A DNA stretch of 64,000 bases from Acidobacteriota bacterium (GTDB lineage: Bacteria; Acidobacteriota; Blastocatellia; Pyrinomonadales; Pyrinomonadaceae): assembly GCA_019639175.1 (NCBI GenBank), contig JAHBSK010000002.1:434001-498000 (forward strand), read 5' to 3'. The notes beneath the pieces are model-generated. The model did not search any database and was not told the DNA's origin. It worked only from the letters and a program-made list of their open reading frames with translations. Below, in pieces: positions 26,733 to 36,387 of this stretch (positions within the stretch are counted from its first letter, which is position 1; each line of letters opens with the position of its first letter). Both the position numbers and the translations under genes were made by a program.

Positions 26733-27731
26733 ATGGACGACACGAACGAAAACGCACCGCTATCGGGAAAATTAAGGGCAGCCGTGATAGGTGTCGGGTC
26801 GCTGGGCCGTCATCACGCACGGAATTTTGCCGAACTCGCCGCAACGGGCCGCGTGGAGTTGGCCGGGGTTTGCGACACGGCAGGCGACACTGCTGAAAAG
26901 GTCGCAGCCGAATACGGTACGACCACCTTTACGGATTGGCGAGAGCTTTTGGACAAAGCGGATGTCGTTTCTATCGCGTCGCCGACCAACACGCACTGCG
27001 AGATCGCCTGTGCGTTTTTGGAAAAAGGCGTCAGCGTCCTCGTTGAAAAACCGATGGCCGTAACCGTCGCTGAAGCTGACAAGATGATCGCCGCTGCGAA
27101 AGGCTCCGGTGCAAAGCTGATGGCAGGACATCTGGAACGCTTCAATCCCGCAATGGTCGCGCTTCGCCCGCACGTGACCAATCCGCTGTATTTTGAGATA
27201 CACCGCGTGTCGCCCTTCCCGAACCGATCTTTGGACGTGGATGTAGTGCTGGACGTGATGATACACGACCTTGACGCCGTGCAGTGGATGGTCGGGAACG
27301 ATGTGAAGGTCTCTGCCATTCACGCCGTCGGCATTCCGGTCATTTCGGACAAGGTCGATGCGGCAAACGCACGTATTGAATTTGAGAACGGAGCCGTTGC
27401 CAACATTACCTCATCACGCATCGGCACCGAAAAGATACGCAAAACGCGGTTCTATCAGACAAATTCTTATGTCGTGCTTGATTACGTGACCAAATTTGCG
27501 TCGATCACTTCGCTGAATCCCGAAGCCGCACATCCGCTGCTCGGAATTTTGATAAACAGGCTGGAGATAAACGATGTAGAACCGCTCCGAGCGGAGATCG
27601 CGGCGTTTCTTGACGCTGTCGAAAACGGCACCGAACCGCCCGTAACCGGCGAAGAAGGCCGCCAGGCGCTCGTTCTTGCCACGGGCGTTCTTGAAAAGAT
27701 CGAGGCTCATAGGAATCGTTTGAATGTTTGA
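26733..27731 (+). CDS. Gfo/Idh/MocA family NAD(P)-dependent oxidoreductase
   Basis: A 332-residue cytosolic dehydrogenase. The Rossmann domain begins AAVIGVGSLGRHHARNF, with the family EKPMA motif (VSVLVEKPMAVTVAEAD) and AGHLERFNPA; the C-terminal alpha/beta domain includes DVMIHDLDAVQWMVG with the catalytic His region. Members oxidise or reduce a sugar or sugar nucleotide; this subtype (short, HLERFNPA, HDLD) is often found next to lipid A genes in Bacteroidetes and Acidobacteria, but the substrate is not provable here. Confidence 0.9.
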   Translation: MDDTNENAPLSGKLRAAVIGVGSLGRHHARNFAELAATGRVELAGVCDTAGDTAEKVAAEYGTTTFTDWRELLDKADVVSIASPTNTHCEIACAFLEKGVSVLVEKPMAVTVAEADKMIAAAKGSGAKLMAGHLERFNPAMVALRPHVTNPLYFEIHRVSPFPNRSLDVDVVLDVMIHDLDAVQWMVGNDVKVSAIHAVGIPVISDKVDAANARIEFENGAVANITSSRIGTEKIRKTRFYQTNSYVVLDYVTKFASITSLNPEAAHPLLGILINRLEINDVEPLRAEIAAFLDAVENGTEPPVTGEEGRQALVLATGVLEKIEAHRNRLNV

Positions 27732-27742
27732 GGTTGTTGACG

Positions 27743-27824
27743 TCATTTATGTCCCTTTCGTCCTTTTGGTCACTTGATCGGGTTTTAAGGGACAAAAGCG
27801 ACACAAGAGACAAAAGGGAATGAC
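27743..27824. repeat. GTCC/GGAC-rich imperfect palindrome
   Basis: Left arm GTCATT-TATG-TCCCTTTCGTC and right arm GACAAAAGGGAATGAC pair with a small bulge, and inner CGTCCTTTTGGTC pairs roughly with GACAAAAGCGAC. The style (repeated GTCC/GGAC words six bases apart) matches the palindrome after eno at 9422-9490. It separates two plus-strand genes and ends just before the TTG start of the serine hydrolase. Confidence 0.65.
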
Positions 27825-27829
27825 CGATA

Positions 27830-29008
27830 TTGAATAAGATCATTTCACAATTTTTACAGGAACGCATCGACGCCGGAGATTTTCCGTCGGCGGTCTATCT
27901 CGTTGCAGAAAAGGGCGAGATCGTTTTTCAAGACGCTCTCGGTTACGCGGTCGTCGAGCCGGAAAGAATACCGGCAAAGTTGGATACCATCTATGACCTG
28001 GCGAGTTTGACGAAGGTTTTGGTGACGGGGCTTTTATACGCAAAGTTTTTGCAGGATGACGATTTCTATTCGCTCGATACAATTCTCGGCAAGCGATTTC
28101 GCAACCAGTTATCCAAAGAAAAAGGACGAATAACCATCAGAGAGTTGGTTGCTCACACGTCGGGGTTTCGGGACTGGTATCCGTTCTATTCTGTCTTATT
28201 TGATTCCAGACACAAGACGGAAGCTGCGGTTGCAACTATTTTTGATCTGCCGACGGTTTACGAGAAAGGTTCGAAAGTTGTTTACAGCGATCTTAACTTC
28301 ATCTTGCTCGGTTCAGATCTTGGTGGTTTGGATGGTCTGGCAAAGAGGGCCGAGGATTCTATCATCAGTCCTCTGGGACTGAGCCGAACGGGGTTTAATC
28401 CCATAAATCATGGATTTGATAAGGACGGGATAGCTGCAAGTGAAAAAGGAAATGAATATGAGAAACAGACCTGCATTGAGCTGGGATATTTCTCATCAGG
28501 TGTAAACGCGAGTGCGGAAGAGCGTACAAATGAGCCGCCTAAAGGCGGGACTCCAAACGCATTTCGCGATCATCAGATCTGGGGCGAGGTTCATGACGGG
28601 AATGCCTATTTTATGGGCGGTGTGAGCGGCCATGCGGGGCTTTTTTCGACGGCTGAGGAGGTTTTCAAGATCGCGTTGCAGTTTTTGCCTAATTACACGA
28701 CGCTGTTAAAGCCTGAAACCTGCGAACTTTTTACGACAAATTTTACCAAAGGTTTGAACGAGGATCGATCGTTTGCGTTTCAGCTTGCTTCGACCAAGGA
28801 TTCGACCGCCGGAGAGATTATGTCGCCGCAAAGCTTTGGGCATCTTGGATTTACGGGTACGAGTTTGTGGATCGACCCGGTTAATGAACGCATTTTCATC
28901 CTGCTTACAAACCGCACGCACGCCCATCCGCTGCCTTTTGTGAATATAAACTTTGTTCGGCGGCGTTTCCACGACCTTGCAATAACCGAATTGGATAAAA
29001 AAAGTTAG
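27830..29008 (+). CDS. Serine hydrolase of the class C beta-lactamase family
   Basis: A 392-residue penicillin-binding-protein-like hydrolase. It has the SxxK motif in DLASLTKVLVTG (nucleophile near residue 61), the second motif YSDLN (near 157) and a distal GGVSGHAGLFST block typical of this family. No signal peptide is seen. The start is TTG 27830; a nearby ATG is in another frame and hits a stop. A 34-base palindrome-derived insert (28528-28561) encodes the proline/glycine linker NEPPKGGTPNA without breaking the frame. Substrate unknown (esterase or peptidase). Confidence 0.87.
   Translation: MNKIISQFLQERIDAGDFPSAVYLVAEKGEIVFQDALGYAVVEPERIPAKLDTIYDLASLTKVLVTGLLYAKFLQDDDFYSLDTILGKRFRNQLSKEKGRITIRELVAHTSGFRDWYPFYSVLFDSRHKTEAAVATIFDLPTVYEKGSKVVYSDLNFILLGSDLGGLDGLAKRAEDSIISPLGLSRTGFNPINHGFDKDGIAASEKGNEYEKQTCIELGYFSSGVNASAEERTNEPPKGGTPNAFRDHQIWGEVHDGNAYFMGGVSGHAGLFSTAEEVFKIALQFLPNYTTLLKPETCELFTTNFTKGLNEDRSFAFQLASTKDSTAGEIMSPQSFGHLGFTGTSLWIDPVNERIFILLTNRTHAHPLPFVNINFVRRRFHDLAITELDKKS
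28528..28561. repeat. Short palindrome inserted in frame within the serine hydrolase gene
   Basis: GCCGCCT and AGGCGG(G) flank an AA loop, followed by ACTCC. The reverse complement, with GGAGTCCCGCC then TTTAGGCGG, resembles the intergenic hairpin at 44586-44617 (GGGAGTCCGCC then TTGTGGCGG). It is read as a linker just before the conserved FRDHQIWGEVHDGNA block. Confidence 0.6.
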
Positions 29009-29081
29009 CAACTAAACAGGATAAGGTATAATCTTAACAAACGCTTTCCCCAAAGGTATCCTGACACAGGAGTAAAAGTCT

Positions 29082-30332
29082 ATGAAGCAGATCGCGCTTG
29101 CGTTTATGCTGTTCTCACTTTTGGGAATGACGGCATTTGGCCAATCTAACCGCTCAACGCGGCCTCGTGTCGCGCCGACCCCGACACCAAAACCGGTGCC
29201 TGATGTCATCTATGAGGACGGCAGCGACGCGGAAAGGATCAGGGAGCGTCCGACGCTTCGCAACAGCAGGGAAACCGCCACACGCGAGGTGCCGTCTAAG
29301 GACGCGGCGACAGAGATCGGTGATGATGACGACGTTATCCGTGTCGAGACCAATCTTGTAACGGTTCCGGTCTCCGTTCTCGACCGCAACGGCCGATTCA
29401 TTTCCGGCCTCGGCCAGAGCGATTTTCGCATCTTTGAGGATAACGCCGAGCAAAAGATAGGATTTTTCCAATCGATAGAGCAGCCGTTCACCGTGGTTCT
29501 GATGATCGATGTAAGTCCGTCAACTTCGTTTCAGATGAACGAGATACAGGACGCTGCCATTGCCTTTGTGAACCAACTCAGGCCTGATGACCGTGTCATG
29601 GTGGTGACGTTTGATGAAAGGGTCAAGGTGCTGAACCGCCCGACCAGTGACAGAAATGAACTTCGCCGGGCGATAACGACCGCGCGGCAAGGCAACGGCA
29701 CAAGCCTTTATGTGGCGGTTGACCGCGTTTTCAAGACAGAACTTGCGAATATACAGGGCCGAAAGGCGATAGTTCTGTTCACTGACGGTGTTGACACAAC
29801 ATCTCGCAGGGCGAACTATGACACCACGCTCCGCGATGCCGAAGAGACCGATGTCGTCGTTTATCCGATCCGTTACAACACCATGAGGGATTACGGTGTC
29901 AGTCAGGGCGGCAGTGGCGGTGTTTACAGAACACCAAGAAACACCGGAGGCGTATTGGGCGGCATACTTGGGGCGATAATAACCGGCGGAAACGTGCAGA
30001 TAGGCGGCCGCAGAGGCGGTGGAGGCGGAGCGGCGGGAACATCGTCTGCGGAATATGCCCTCGGCCGTAAATATCTGGAAACATTGGCGGAAAACAGCGG
30101 CGGCCGTTCTTTTGAAGCGGACACGCTGAGCAATCTCGACGCCGCGTTCTCCGGCATCGCTGAGGAACTTCGGCGTCAGTACTACATCGGATACTACCCT
30201 GACGAAACGGGACGGCCCGGCGACCGAAAGCGGATACGCGTCCGCGTGATGCGTCCAAATCTGGTCGTGCGAGCCAAAACAAGCTATATCGTGGGCGGTT
30301 CGGCAAATGCCAGCCACTTCGCCGGACGATAA
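29082..30332 (+). CDS. VWFA-related Acidobacteria-type secreted protein (1)
   Basis: A 416-residue exported protein with a signal peptide (1-20, TAFGQ) and a Pro-rich linker. The block DDDVIRVETNLVTVPVSVLDRNGRFISGLGQSDFRIFEDNAEQKIGFF is the characteristic entry of this family, followed by a von Willebrand A domain with the MIDAS metal site DVSPS (LMIDVSPSTSF) and FTDGVDTTSRR. A Gly-rich insertion (about 280-325) precedes the last helix and the C-terminal strand RQYYIGYYPDETGRPGDRKRIRVRVMRP. Function unknown; binding or sensing outside the inner membrane is inferred. Confidence 0.93.
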   Translation: MKQIALAFMLFSLLGMTAFGQSNRSTRPRVAPTPTPKPVPDVIYEDGSDAERIRERPTLRNSRETATREVPSKDAATEIGDDDDVIRVETNLVTVPVSVLDRNGRFISGLGQSDFRIFEDNAEQKIGFFQSIEQPFTVVLMIDVSPSTSFQMNEIQDAAIAFVNQLRPDDRVMVVTFDERVKVLNRPTSDRNELRRAITTARQGNGTSLYVAVDRVFKTELANIQGRKAIVLFTDGVDTTSRRANYDTTLRDAEETDVVVYPIRYNTMRDYGVSQGGSGGVYRTPRNTGGVLGGILGAIITGGNVQIGGRRGGGGGAAGTSSAEYALGRKYLETLAENSGGRSFEADTLSNLDAAFSGIAEELRRQYYIGYYPDETGRPGDRKRIRVRVMRPNLVVRAKTSYIVGGSANASHFAGR

Positions 30333-30344
30333 GAGCAAAAAATT

Positions 30345-30405
30345 AAAGGATACCTTGCCAAAAACGAAGATGCTCTTTGTTTGGCTAAAGCATCCTTTTG
30401 TTTTC
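30345..30405 (+). terminator. Terminator-like hairpin between two VWFA genes
   Basis: AAAGGAT (30345-30351) can pair with ATCCTTT (30392-30398), and inside it GCCAAA with TTTGGC, followed by TTTTG. It lies 13 bp after the first VWFA gene. Confidence 0.55.
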
Positions 30406-30447
30406 GTGATAGCATCGTAGCAGGAAGCAGTTTTAGATCTAGCCGCA

Positions 30448-31641
30448 ATGCGCAGTCTGTTTGCCAAAGGAACCGCATTTTTTGCCGTCGTCCTGATGCT
30501 TTTCGGGGCGTCGCAAGTGTTTGCGCAGGCAAAACGCCAAAATCCCGAAACCACCGACACAAAACGAAATCGCCGGGTTGCCGAACCTGTCGCAACGCCG
30601 ACGCCTGTTCGCTTGGTTGAGGCCATGACGGGTGATGCTGAGGAAGACGATGACGACGTTATCTCCGTCAACACGCGGCTGGTCACGATACCGGTTCGCG
30701 TGATCGACAGAAAAGGCAGATTTGTCGGCGGGCTGGAGAAAAAAGATTTCCGCGTCCTTGAAGACAACGTCGAGCAGGAAACTGCGCATTTTTCCAACGA
30801 GGAACAGCCTTTCACCGTCGCGCTCGTACTGGACATGAGCTATTCCGCCAAATTCAAGATCGGCGACATACAATCGGCGGCTCTGGCGTTCGTTGACCTG
30901 CTAAGGCCAAACGACCGCGTCATGGTCATCGCTTTTGCAGAGGAAACACTGGTGCTGTGCCGTCCGACCAGCGACCGAAAAGAAATTTACCGGGCGATAC
31001 GTTCCACCAAAATAGACACCGGCACAAGCCTTTACGAGGCGGTCGGCCTGACTATGAACGAGCTGCTTCGGCCCATTGAAGGCCGCAAGGCGATGGTGCT
31101 TTTCACCGACGGCGTCGATACGACCAGCCGACGGGCGTACAGCACTGACAATCTGAGCGATGCGATGGAACTGGATGCCCTGATCTATCCGATCAGATAC
31201 GATACCTTTGACGATGTACGGCAGATGAGTTCGCGGCCCGTTGTCATAGGAGACAATACGCCAAAAGGTACGCCGCCTATTTCTCCGGGCGGAAATAAAC
31301 TTCCTTTTCCGATTCCGATAGTTGCGACGCCTTCGGACAAAGGCACGACACGGGAAGAATATAAGCGTGGCGAGGAATATCTTGACCGGCTTGCCCAGCA
31401 TACAGGCGGGACAACGTTCGTTGCCGACACGGTCGTAAATCTTAATCGGGCATTTGCCCGCATAGCCAGCGAACTTCGCGAGTTTTATAGCCTGAGTTAC
31501 TATCCTGACGACGATCCGAAAAAAGGAAAAACCCGCAAGATAAGAGTGCGCGTGGATCAAAAGGACGTCGCTGTGAAAACACGCGGCAGCTATACGATCG
31601 GCGAAGCCGGACAGAAGTCACGCGCGGAAGTTTCCAGATAA
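30448..31641 (+). CDS. VWFA-related Acidobacteria-type secreted protein (2)
   Basis: A 397-residue paralogue of the preceding gene. Signal peptide about 1-27 (ending VFAQA). The family block is DDDVISVNTRLVTIPVRVIDRKGRFVGGLEKKDFRVLEDNVEQE, then a von Willebrand A domain with DMSYS at the MIDAS site and FTDGVDTTSRRAYS, and the C-terminal FYSLSYYPDDDPKKGKTRKIRVRVDQ. The MIDAS third position keeps Ser but the context is LDMSYSAKF instead of IDVSPSTSF. It arose by tandem duplication of gene 1 or the reverse (inference), and converges on glgC with only 14 bp between stops. Confidence 0.93.
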   Translation: MRSLFAKGTAFFAVVLMLFGASQVFAQAKRQNPETTDTKRNRRVAEPVATPTPVRLVEAMTGDAEEDDDDVISVNTRLVTIPVRVIDRKGRFVGGLEKKDFRVLEDNVEQETAHFSNEEQPFTVALVLDMSYSAKFKIGDIQSAALAFVDLLRPNDRVMVIAFAEETLVLCRPTSDRKEIYRAIRSTKIDTGTSLYEAVGLTMNELLRPIEGRKAMVLFTDGVDTTSRRAYSTDNLSDAMELDALIYPIRYDTFDDVRQMSSRPVVIGDNTPKGTPPISPGGNKLPFPIPIVATPSDKGTTREEYKRGEEYLDRLAQHTGGTTFVADTVVNLNRAFARIASELREFYSLSYYPDDDPKKGKTRKIRVRVDQKDVAVKTRGSYTIGEAGQKSRAEVSR

Positions 31642-31655
31642 TTCAGGGCAAATTG

Positions 31656-32951
31656 TCAGATCACGGTCCCGTCCTTGATGACGGAGTTTTTCGGTACGAT
31701 GATGATGCCGTCGCGAATATATACCGAGCCATCCTCGGCGTCAAAGGTCTTTGTCCCCATCTCATTCAACAGCCTGACATTGCTGCCGATGCGGACGTTC
31801 TTGTCAATGATCGCCTGTTTGATAACCGTGTTTTGGCCGATGCCGATGTGCGGCATGCCGCGTTCAAGGTTGGCCCCGATCTCTTCTATCGACTCGTAAA
31901 AATCAGATCCCATTATGATCGAATTTTCGATCTTCACGCCTTTGTCGATGCGGCTGCGGAGTCCGATGATCGAATTTCTTGCGTACATTCCGTTCAGAAT
32001 GCTGCCTTCGCTGACCATCGCGTTGTCGATGTCGCATTCGTGAACCTTTGACGGCGGCAGATAGCGTGAGCGGGAATATATCGGAGCGTCGGTGTTAAAG
32101 AAATTGAATTTCGGCAAAGGCGAGACAAGATCGAGATTTGCCTCATAAAAAGCACGGATCGTTCCGATGTCTTCCCAGTAATCGTTGAAAAGGTGTGCCT
32201 GAACGTTGTATTCGTTGATCGCGGCGGGGATTATCTCGCCGCCGAAATCGACGGCATCCTCGTTGCGGTTTAGAAGCTCGACGAGCTTTTCATAATTAAA
32301 GACATAGATGCCCATTGACGCCAGGAACGGCCTTTTTTCGGCACTGCTCGCGTCAAGGCCAAAACGCGTGGTATCGACCCGCATTTCTTCCAAAGCGTCG
32401 CCTTTCGGCTTTTCGCGGAACTGAACTATCCGTCCGCTTTCATCCGTTTTCAGCAGCCCAAAGCTTTCTGCGTCCGCAGGAGTTGCCGGTATCACGGACA
32501 CGGTCAGGTCCGCGTTGGTTTCATGGTGTTTTTTCAAAAATGCGCGGTAATCCATTCTGTAAAGATGATCGCCGGAAAGTATGACAAGGCTTTTCACGCG
32601 CCATTCGCGGAGGTGCGGCATTATCTTTCTGACCGCGTCCGCCGTTCCCTGAAACCATTCGGGGCTGTCCTGACGCTGTTCGGCGGCAAGTATCTCGACA
32701 AAACCCGACGAGAATGTCGAAAAGCGATATGTCTGTGATATATGCCGGTTGAGCGAGGCGGAATTATATTGTGTCAAAACAAAGATCTGCGTTATGTTTG
32801 AATTTATGCAGTTTGAGACCGGAACGTCGATCAGGCGATATTTTCCGGCAAGCGGCACCGCGGGCTTGGAACGCTCACGCGTTAGAGGAAACAGCCGCGA
32901 ACCTGCTCCTCCGCCAAGAATAACAGCAACGACATTTTTGTGATGATCCAT
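31656..32951 (-). CDS. glgC: Glucose-1-phosphate adenylyltransferase
   Basis: Makes ADP-glucose from ATP and glucose 1-phosphate, the committed step of bacterial glycogen synthesis. The 431-residue protein has the nucleotide site [45 protein letters not shown], the FQGTADAVR and [10 protein letters not shown] segments, the glucose-1-P site FREKPKGD, and a C-terminal left-handed beta helix ending [11 protein letters not shown], closest in style to cyanobacterial and plant enzymes. ATG 32951 is used; an upstream in-frame extension is hydrophobic and unlike the family. With the GH15 enzyme it points to alpha-glucan storage. Confidence 0.95.
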   Translation of the reverse strand: MDHHKNVVAVILGGGAGSRLFPLTRERSKPAVPLAGKYRLIDVPVSNCINSNITQIFVLTQYNSASLNRHISQTYRFSTFSSGFVEILAAEQRQDSPEWFQGTADAVRKIMPHLREWRVKSLVILSGDHLYRMDYRAFLKKHHETNADLTVSVIPATPADAESFGLLKTDESGRIVQFREKPKGDALEEMRVDTTRFGLDASSAEKRPFLASMGIYVFNYEKLVELLNRNEDAVDFGGEIIPAAINEYNVQAHLFNDYWEDIGTIRAFYEANLDLVSPLPKFNFFNTDAPIYSRSRYLPPSKVHECDIDNAMVSEGSILNGMYARNSIIGLRSRIDKGVKIENSIIMGSDFYESIEEIGANLERGMPHIGIGQNTVIKQAIIDKNVRIGSNVRLLNEMGTKTFDAEDGSVYIRDGIIIVPKNSVIKDGTVI

Positions 32952-33087
32952 AGGCAGTATTGTAAGGATAATTTGAATAAAGCAAAATGGAAAAAGCTGA
33001 ATGAATGCTAAAATAAATTGTGTAACACCGTAAACAGACTTTAGCATCAAATATATTTGCGGACGGAAACGATCTTCACCCTGGCGT

Positions 33088-33891
33088 ATGTGGTATTGGA
33101 CAAAACTGCTTTTTTTTATCCTTATCGGAGCGGTCGCCGTGTGGCTGCTGTATGAAGTGCTGACCTTTCCGAGCATTTCCAGCCTCCGCAGCCAAAATCC
33201 CGTGACGACATCGATGATCGAATACCGGCTGTCAGAGGCTCGTGCCGAGGACAGGGAACCGAGGAAATATATGATCTGGATGCCGATAGATCAGATCTCG
33301 CCGAACCTTCAACGGGCGGTTCTGGCAGGCGAGGATTCGCGGTTCTTTGAGCATAACGGGTTTGACTGGGACGCGATACAAAAGGCATGGGACGAAGCTG
33401 TGGCCGAAGGGAAAAAGCAGGCAGTTGAAGAATGTGAGGCAGAGGTCAAGGCCGGAAATGTTGCCAAAAAGGACTGTATGCCGAGCGAGGCCGACTGGAT
33501 ACCGCCGATGCCGAGTTTCAAACGCGGAGCCTCGACCGTGACACAGCAGCTTGCTAAAAACCTGTATCTTTCAGAGGACCGCAACTTTTTGCGAAAGGGA
33601 AGAGAGGCTGTTTATACATATTTTCTTGAACGCGAACTGTCAAAGAAACGCATTCTGGAAATATACCTGAACGTCATCGAATGGGGCGACGGTGTTTACG
33701 GCGCCGAGGCCGCCGCACGTGTTCATTTCAAGAAATCGGCATCGAACCTGACCCGTGAAGAAGCGGCCTTTCTCGCCGCGATGATCCCAAGCCCGCTCAA
33801 TGTTTTCAATCCGCAAAAGAACCGCCGCCGCGTCGTCCGCCGTCAGCGTGTCCTGCTAAGGCACATGAATGCGATGAAGCTTAAATATTGA
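33088..33891 (+). CDS. mtgA: Monofunctional peptidoglycan glycosyltransferase (MtgA-like, GT51)
   Basis: Polymerises lipid II into glycan strands at the outer face of the inner membrane. The 267-residue protein has one N-terminal membrane helix (about 7-24) and the GT51 motifs: [12 protein letters not shown] with catalytic Glu82, [37 protein letters not shown] and [18 protein letters not shown]. Compared with relatives, the segment between FD (92-93) and RGAST (146) is about 30 residues longer, rich in Glu and Lys, and holds Cys116 and Cys130. It is divergent from glgC. Confidence 0.93.
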   Translation: MWYWTKLLFFILIGAVAVWLLYEVLTFPSISSLRSQNPVTTSMIEYRLSEARAEDREPRKYMIWMPIDQISPNLQRAVLAGEDSRFFEHNGFDWDAIQKAWDEAVAEGKKQAVEECEAEVKAGNVAKKDCMPSEADWIPPMPSFKRGASTVTQQLAKNLYLSEDRNFLRKGREAVYTYFLERELSKKRILEIYLNVIEWGDGVYGAEAAARVHFKKSASNLTREEAAFLAAMIPSPLNVFNPQKNRRRVVRRQRVLLRHMNAMKLKY

Positions 33892-33900
33892 CAAAGTAAA

Positions 33901-34036
33901 AGGATGTCTGAAAAGCCATTTTTCTGTGTCTTTATTCTGTGAATTCTGTGGTAAAGCTCCTGTAAATACAGGAAATACCACAGAAAACACAGATAAAAAA
34001 CCGAAAGACACAGAGCTAAGCGGACATTTCAGACAC
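33901..34036. repeat. Dispersed palindromic repeat, copy B
   Basis: About 135 bp between convergent genes. The outermost arms are TGTCTGAAA (33905-33913) and TTTCAGACA (34027-34035); inner TTCTGTGGT pairs with ACCACAGAA, and TCTGTGTCTTT with AAAGACACAGA. A 33-base block (33920-33952) is identical to copy C at 41906-41938. The whole element can fold into one long hairpin and could end transcription in both directions. Confidence 0.88.
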
Positions 34037-34069
34037 TCTCTTTGAGCGTTAGCAAGTTTTATTGTTTTG

Positions 34070-36235
34070 CTATTTCGTTTTAGCTCCGCCGACGATGTTC
34101 ATTTCGTCGAGTATCCAGCCGGCTCCGGCTACCTTTTCGGTGACGAACAGCACGAAGCGGATATCGACCGAGATCGTTCGGTTCATATTTGGATCGTAGT
34201 AGAAATCGTTCCCGAGGCCTTCGTAATTGCCGTCAAAACAGATGCCGACCTGCCGGCCTTTTGCGTCGAGGATCGGGCTGCCGGAGTTTCCGCCGATGAT
34301 GTCGTTTGTCGAAAGGAAATTGACGATGACGCTGTCGCCTGTTCTCCATCTGCCAAAATCTTTCGCAGCGTCCAGGTCCTTGATCTTTTGCGGCATATCC
34401 CACGGATCGACACCGGTATCCTTTTCCCACATTCCCTTTAGCGTGGTCAGCGGCGTGCGAAATTCGGACTCTCGCGGGCTGTAGCCTTTGACGTTGCCGT
34501 ATGAAAAGCGAAGCGTCGAATTAGCGTCAGGATAAGGCGTGATGCCTTTCATTTCCGCCATTCCCTGCTGATATAGCAGCCGCAGGCGGTCGATCTTTGA
34601 GGCAAATGCGGCGGCACGGGCATTTGCCGCGTCGCGTTCTCTTTTTAAGGCGGCGGCAAAGGCTTTGACATTGTCACGTTCAGGCCTGAAATCCATCGTT
34701 TGCGGGCCGTAAAGAGCCGCAACCGTCTCGGCGTTCCAGTATTTGCCCTCGGCGATGTTTTCTGCAAATGCGTCCTCGGCCGCGCGGCGTTCTTTTCCGC
34801 TAAATGCCTTGAAAAGGTTCTCGGCCCCGTCAAATTTCTGATCTGCTGGCAACTCATCAAATGACCTGAGGAAGAATTTCAGCATGTCGCGTTCGTATGC
34901 TGTTTCTCGTCCTTCGAGAGCTTTTTTTATCTCTTCAGCTTTGGCTTGCCGTTCAGCGTCAGGCAGCATTTTGCCCTCGGCAACTGCCTGATATATCGTC
35001 CGGAACATGGGCATCGTGGCGTCCGGCATTCGGCGAACCAGAATGTCGCGCTTTGCGTATCTGTTCGATTCGGCGGACGCTTCTGCCAATTCGGAAAGCA
35101 CGGTCCCGTATTTTTCGCGACGTTTCGGGTCGGCCTCTACCCATTGGGCAAAACGCTGTTCCTCGGCACGGCGTTTTTCGACCACCTTTGACCGGAGCAG
35201 CCGCCAGCGGCCGCCGTCAAAGACCTTGAACGCATTGTCAAAATTGGCTATCTGCGATTGATAGGCTATGCGTTTTTCTTCGTCCGTTTCTCCTATCTCA
35301 CGCAGAGACCTGCTGCGGGCGTCTAGCCACGCGGCTAGAAAAGGGAAGTTGGCGTCGCGGGCGTATTCTATCGACTGCGATTCGCGATAACGTGTCGTTG
35401 CTCCCGGATAGCCAAGCACAAAAACAAAGTCGCCGTCCTTTACGCCGTCGGCGTTCATTGTCAGGAATTTCTTTGCTTTATACGGAACATTGTTCGCGGA
35501 ATATGGCGCCGAACTGCCGTCAGGAGCGGTATAGGCCCTGAGAAACGTGAAATCACCGGTGTGGCGCGTCCATTCAAAATTATCGGGGTCGCCGCCGAAA
35601 ACACCGATGTTTCGCGGCGGAGCATAGACAACGCGAATGTCCTGTATCTGCCTTGTTTGAAACAGGTAGTGGAAATAACCGTTGTTCATGCTCTGAATGC
35701 GGATCGTCGAACCTTTCGAAGCCTTTTCCTGTTCAGCTTTCTGAAGTTCGGCAGTGTTCTTTTCCAGAGCAGCGGCAAGTCCGTCGCCGGAAAGGCCGTC
35801 CGTTCCCTGACGGATCTTTGAGGTTACATCTTCTATCCGTTCGGTGATGAAGATCGAATAATTTCTTGCGGATATTTCACCTGAGCGGTTGTCGGCTTTG
35901 AAACCGTGCTCGACCAGGTCATTTTCCGGTGTCGAGGCCGATACCAGAGCGTCAAAAGCGCAGTGATGATTTGTAAGTATCAATCCTTCGGGCGACACGA
36001 ACTCTGCCGAACAGCCGATGCTCAGGCGAATGACCGCGTCGGTCAAACCGCCGCCTTTCGGGTTGTATATCTCTTCGGGTTTTATCTTAAGACCTTTCTT
36101 TTTCAGGTCGAGCGATGCGATCCTGTCGGGCATGAACATGCCCTCGTCCCAACGGGCAAGGCCCGGAGAGACCGTCGATATAATGACAGCTAAGATCAAA
36201 ACGAACGAGGTCAATGAGACTGCCTTTCTATTCAT
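34070..36235 (-). CDS. S46 family dipeptidyl peptidase (DPP7/DPP11-like)
   Basis: A 721-residue exported serine peptidase that removes dipeptides from peptide N-termini, used to feed on protein. Signal peptide about 1-27. The chymotrypsin-like core has the catalytic His in LILTNHHCAF (near 91) and the catalytic Ser in GGNSGSPILDAKG (near 651), with a large helical domain in between. The residue that selects P1 lies in CFDGNYEG, where Gly rather than Arg suggests DPP7-like hydrophobic preference (inference). ATG 36235 is chosen because GAGGAA lies ten bases before it. Confidence 0.93.
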   Translation of the reverse strand: MNRKAVSLTSFVLILAVIISTVSPGLARWDEGMFMPDRIASLDLKKKGLKIKPEEIYNPKGGGLTDAVIRLSIGCSAEFVSPEGLILTNHHCAFDALVSASTPENDLVEHGFKADNRSGEISARNYSIFITERIEDVTSKIRQGTDGLSGDGLAAALEKNTAELQKAEQEKASKGSTIRIQSMNNGYFHYLFQTRQIQDIRVVYAPPRNIGVFGGDPDNFEWTRHTGDFTFLRAYTAPDGSSAPYSANNVPYKAKKFLTMNADGVKDGDFVFVLGYPGATTRYRESQSIEYARDANFPFLAAWLDARSRSLREIGETDEEKRIAYQSQIANFDNAFKVFDGGRWRLLRSKVVEKRRAEEQRFAQWVEADPKRREKYGTVLSELAEASAESNRYAKRDILVRRMPDATMPMFRTIYQAVAEGKMLPDAERQAKAEEIKKALEGRETAYERDMLKFFLRSFDELPADQKFDGAENLFKAFSGKERRAAEDAFAENIAEGKYWNAETVAALYGPQTMDFRPERDNVKAFAAALKRERDAANARAAAFASKIDRLRLLYQQGMAEMKGITPYPDANSTLRFSYGNVKGYSPRESEFRTPLTTLKGMWEKDTGVDPWDMPQKIKDLDAAKDFGRWRTGDSVIVNFLSTNDIIGGNSGSPILDAKGRQVGICFDGNYEGLGNDFYYDPNMNRTISVDIRFVLFVTEKVAGAGWILDEMNIVGGAKTK

Positions 36236-36319
36236 TTTCTTTATTCCTCTATAAATATGATATTGGATGCGGCCACCGAGCATTGTACTTTATCCTGCGT
36301 CAAACCCGTAATCAGGCCG

Positions 36320-36357
36320 CCGGGAAAAAGAAAAGGACGAACCGTTGAAGTTCGTCC
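36320..36357 (-). terminator. Terminator after the M23 peptidase gene
   Basis: On the minus strand a perfect 8-bp stem, GGACGAAC (36357-36350) with GTTCGTCC (36342-36335), is followed by TTTTCTTTTT. It lies about 30 bp after the peptidase stop and before the S46 gene start on the same strand. Confidence 0.85.
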
Positions 36358-36387
36358 CGTGTGCATCTGGCCTTATATTAAGCCTTT

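Noticed and set aside
29520..30836. Minus-strand frame of 438 codons opposite the two VWFA genes
   Set aside because: It lies wholly opposite two genes with signal peptides and a known family, has no ribosome site or family features, and runs across their intergenic terminator.
33901..34036. Repeat copy considered as an insertion sequence
   Set aside because: Only about 135 bp long, no transposase frame; treated as a palindromic repeat instead.
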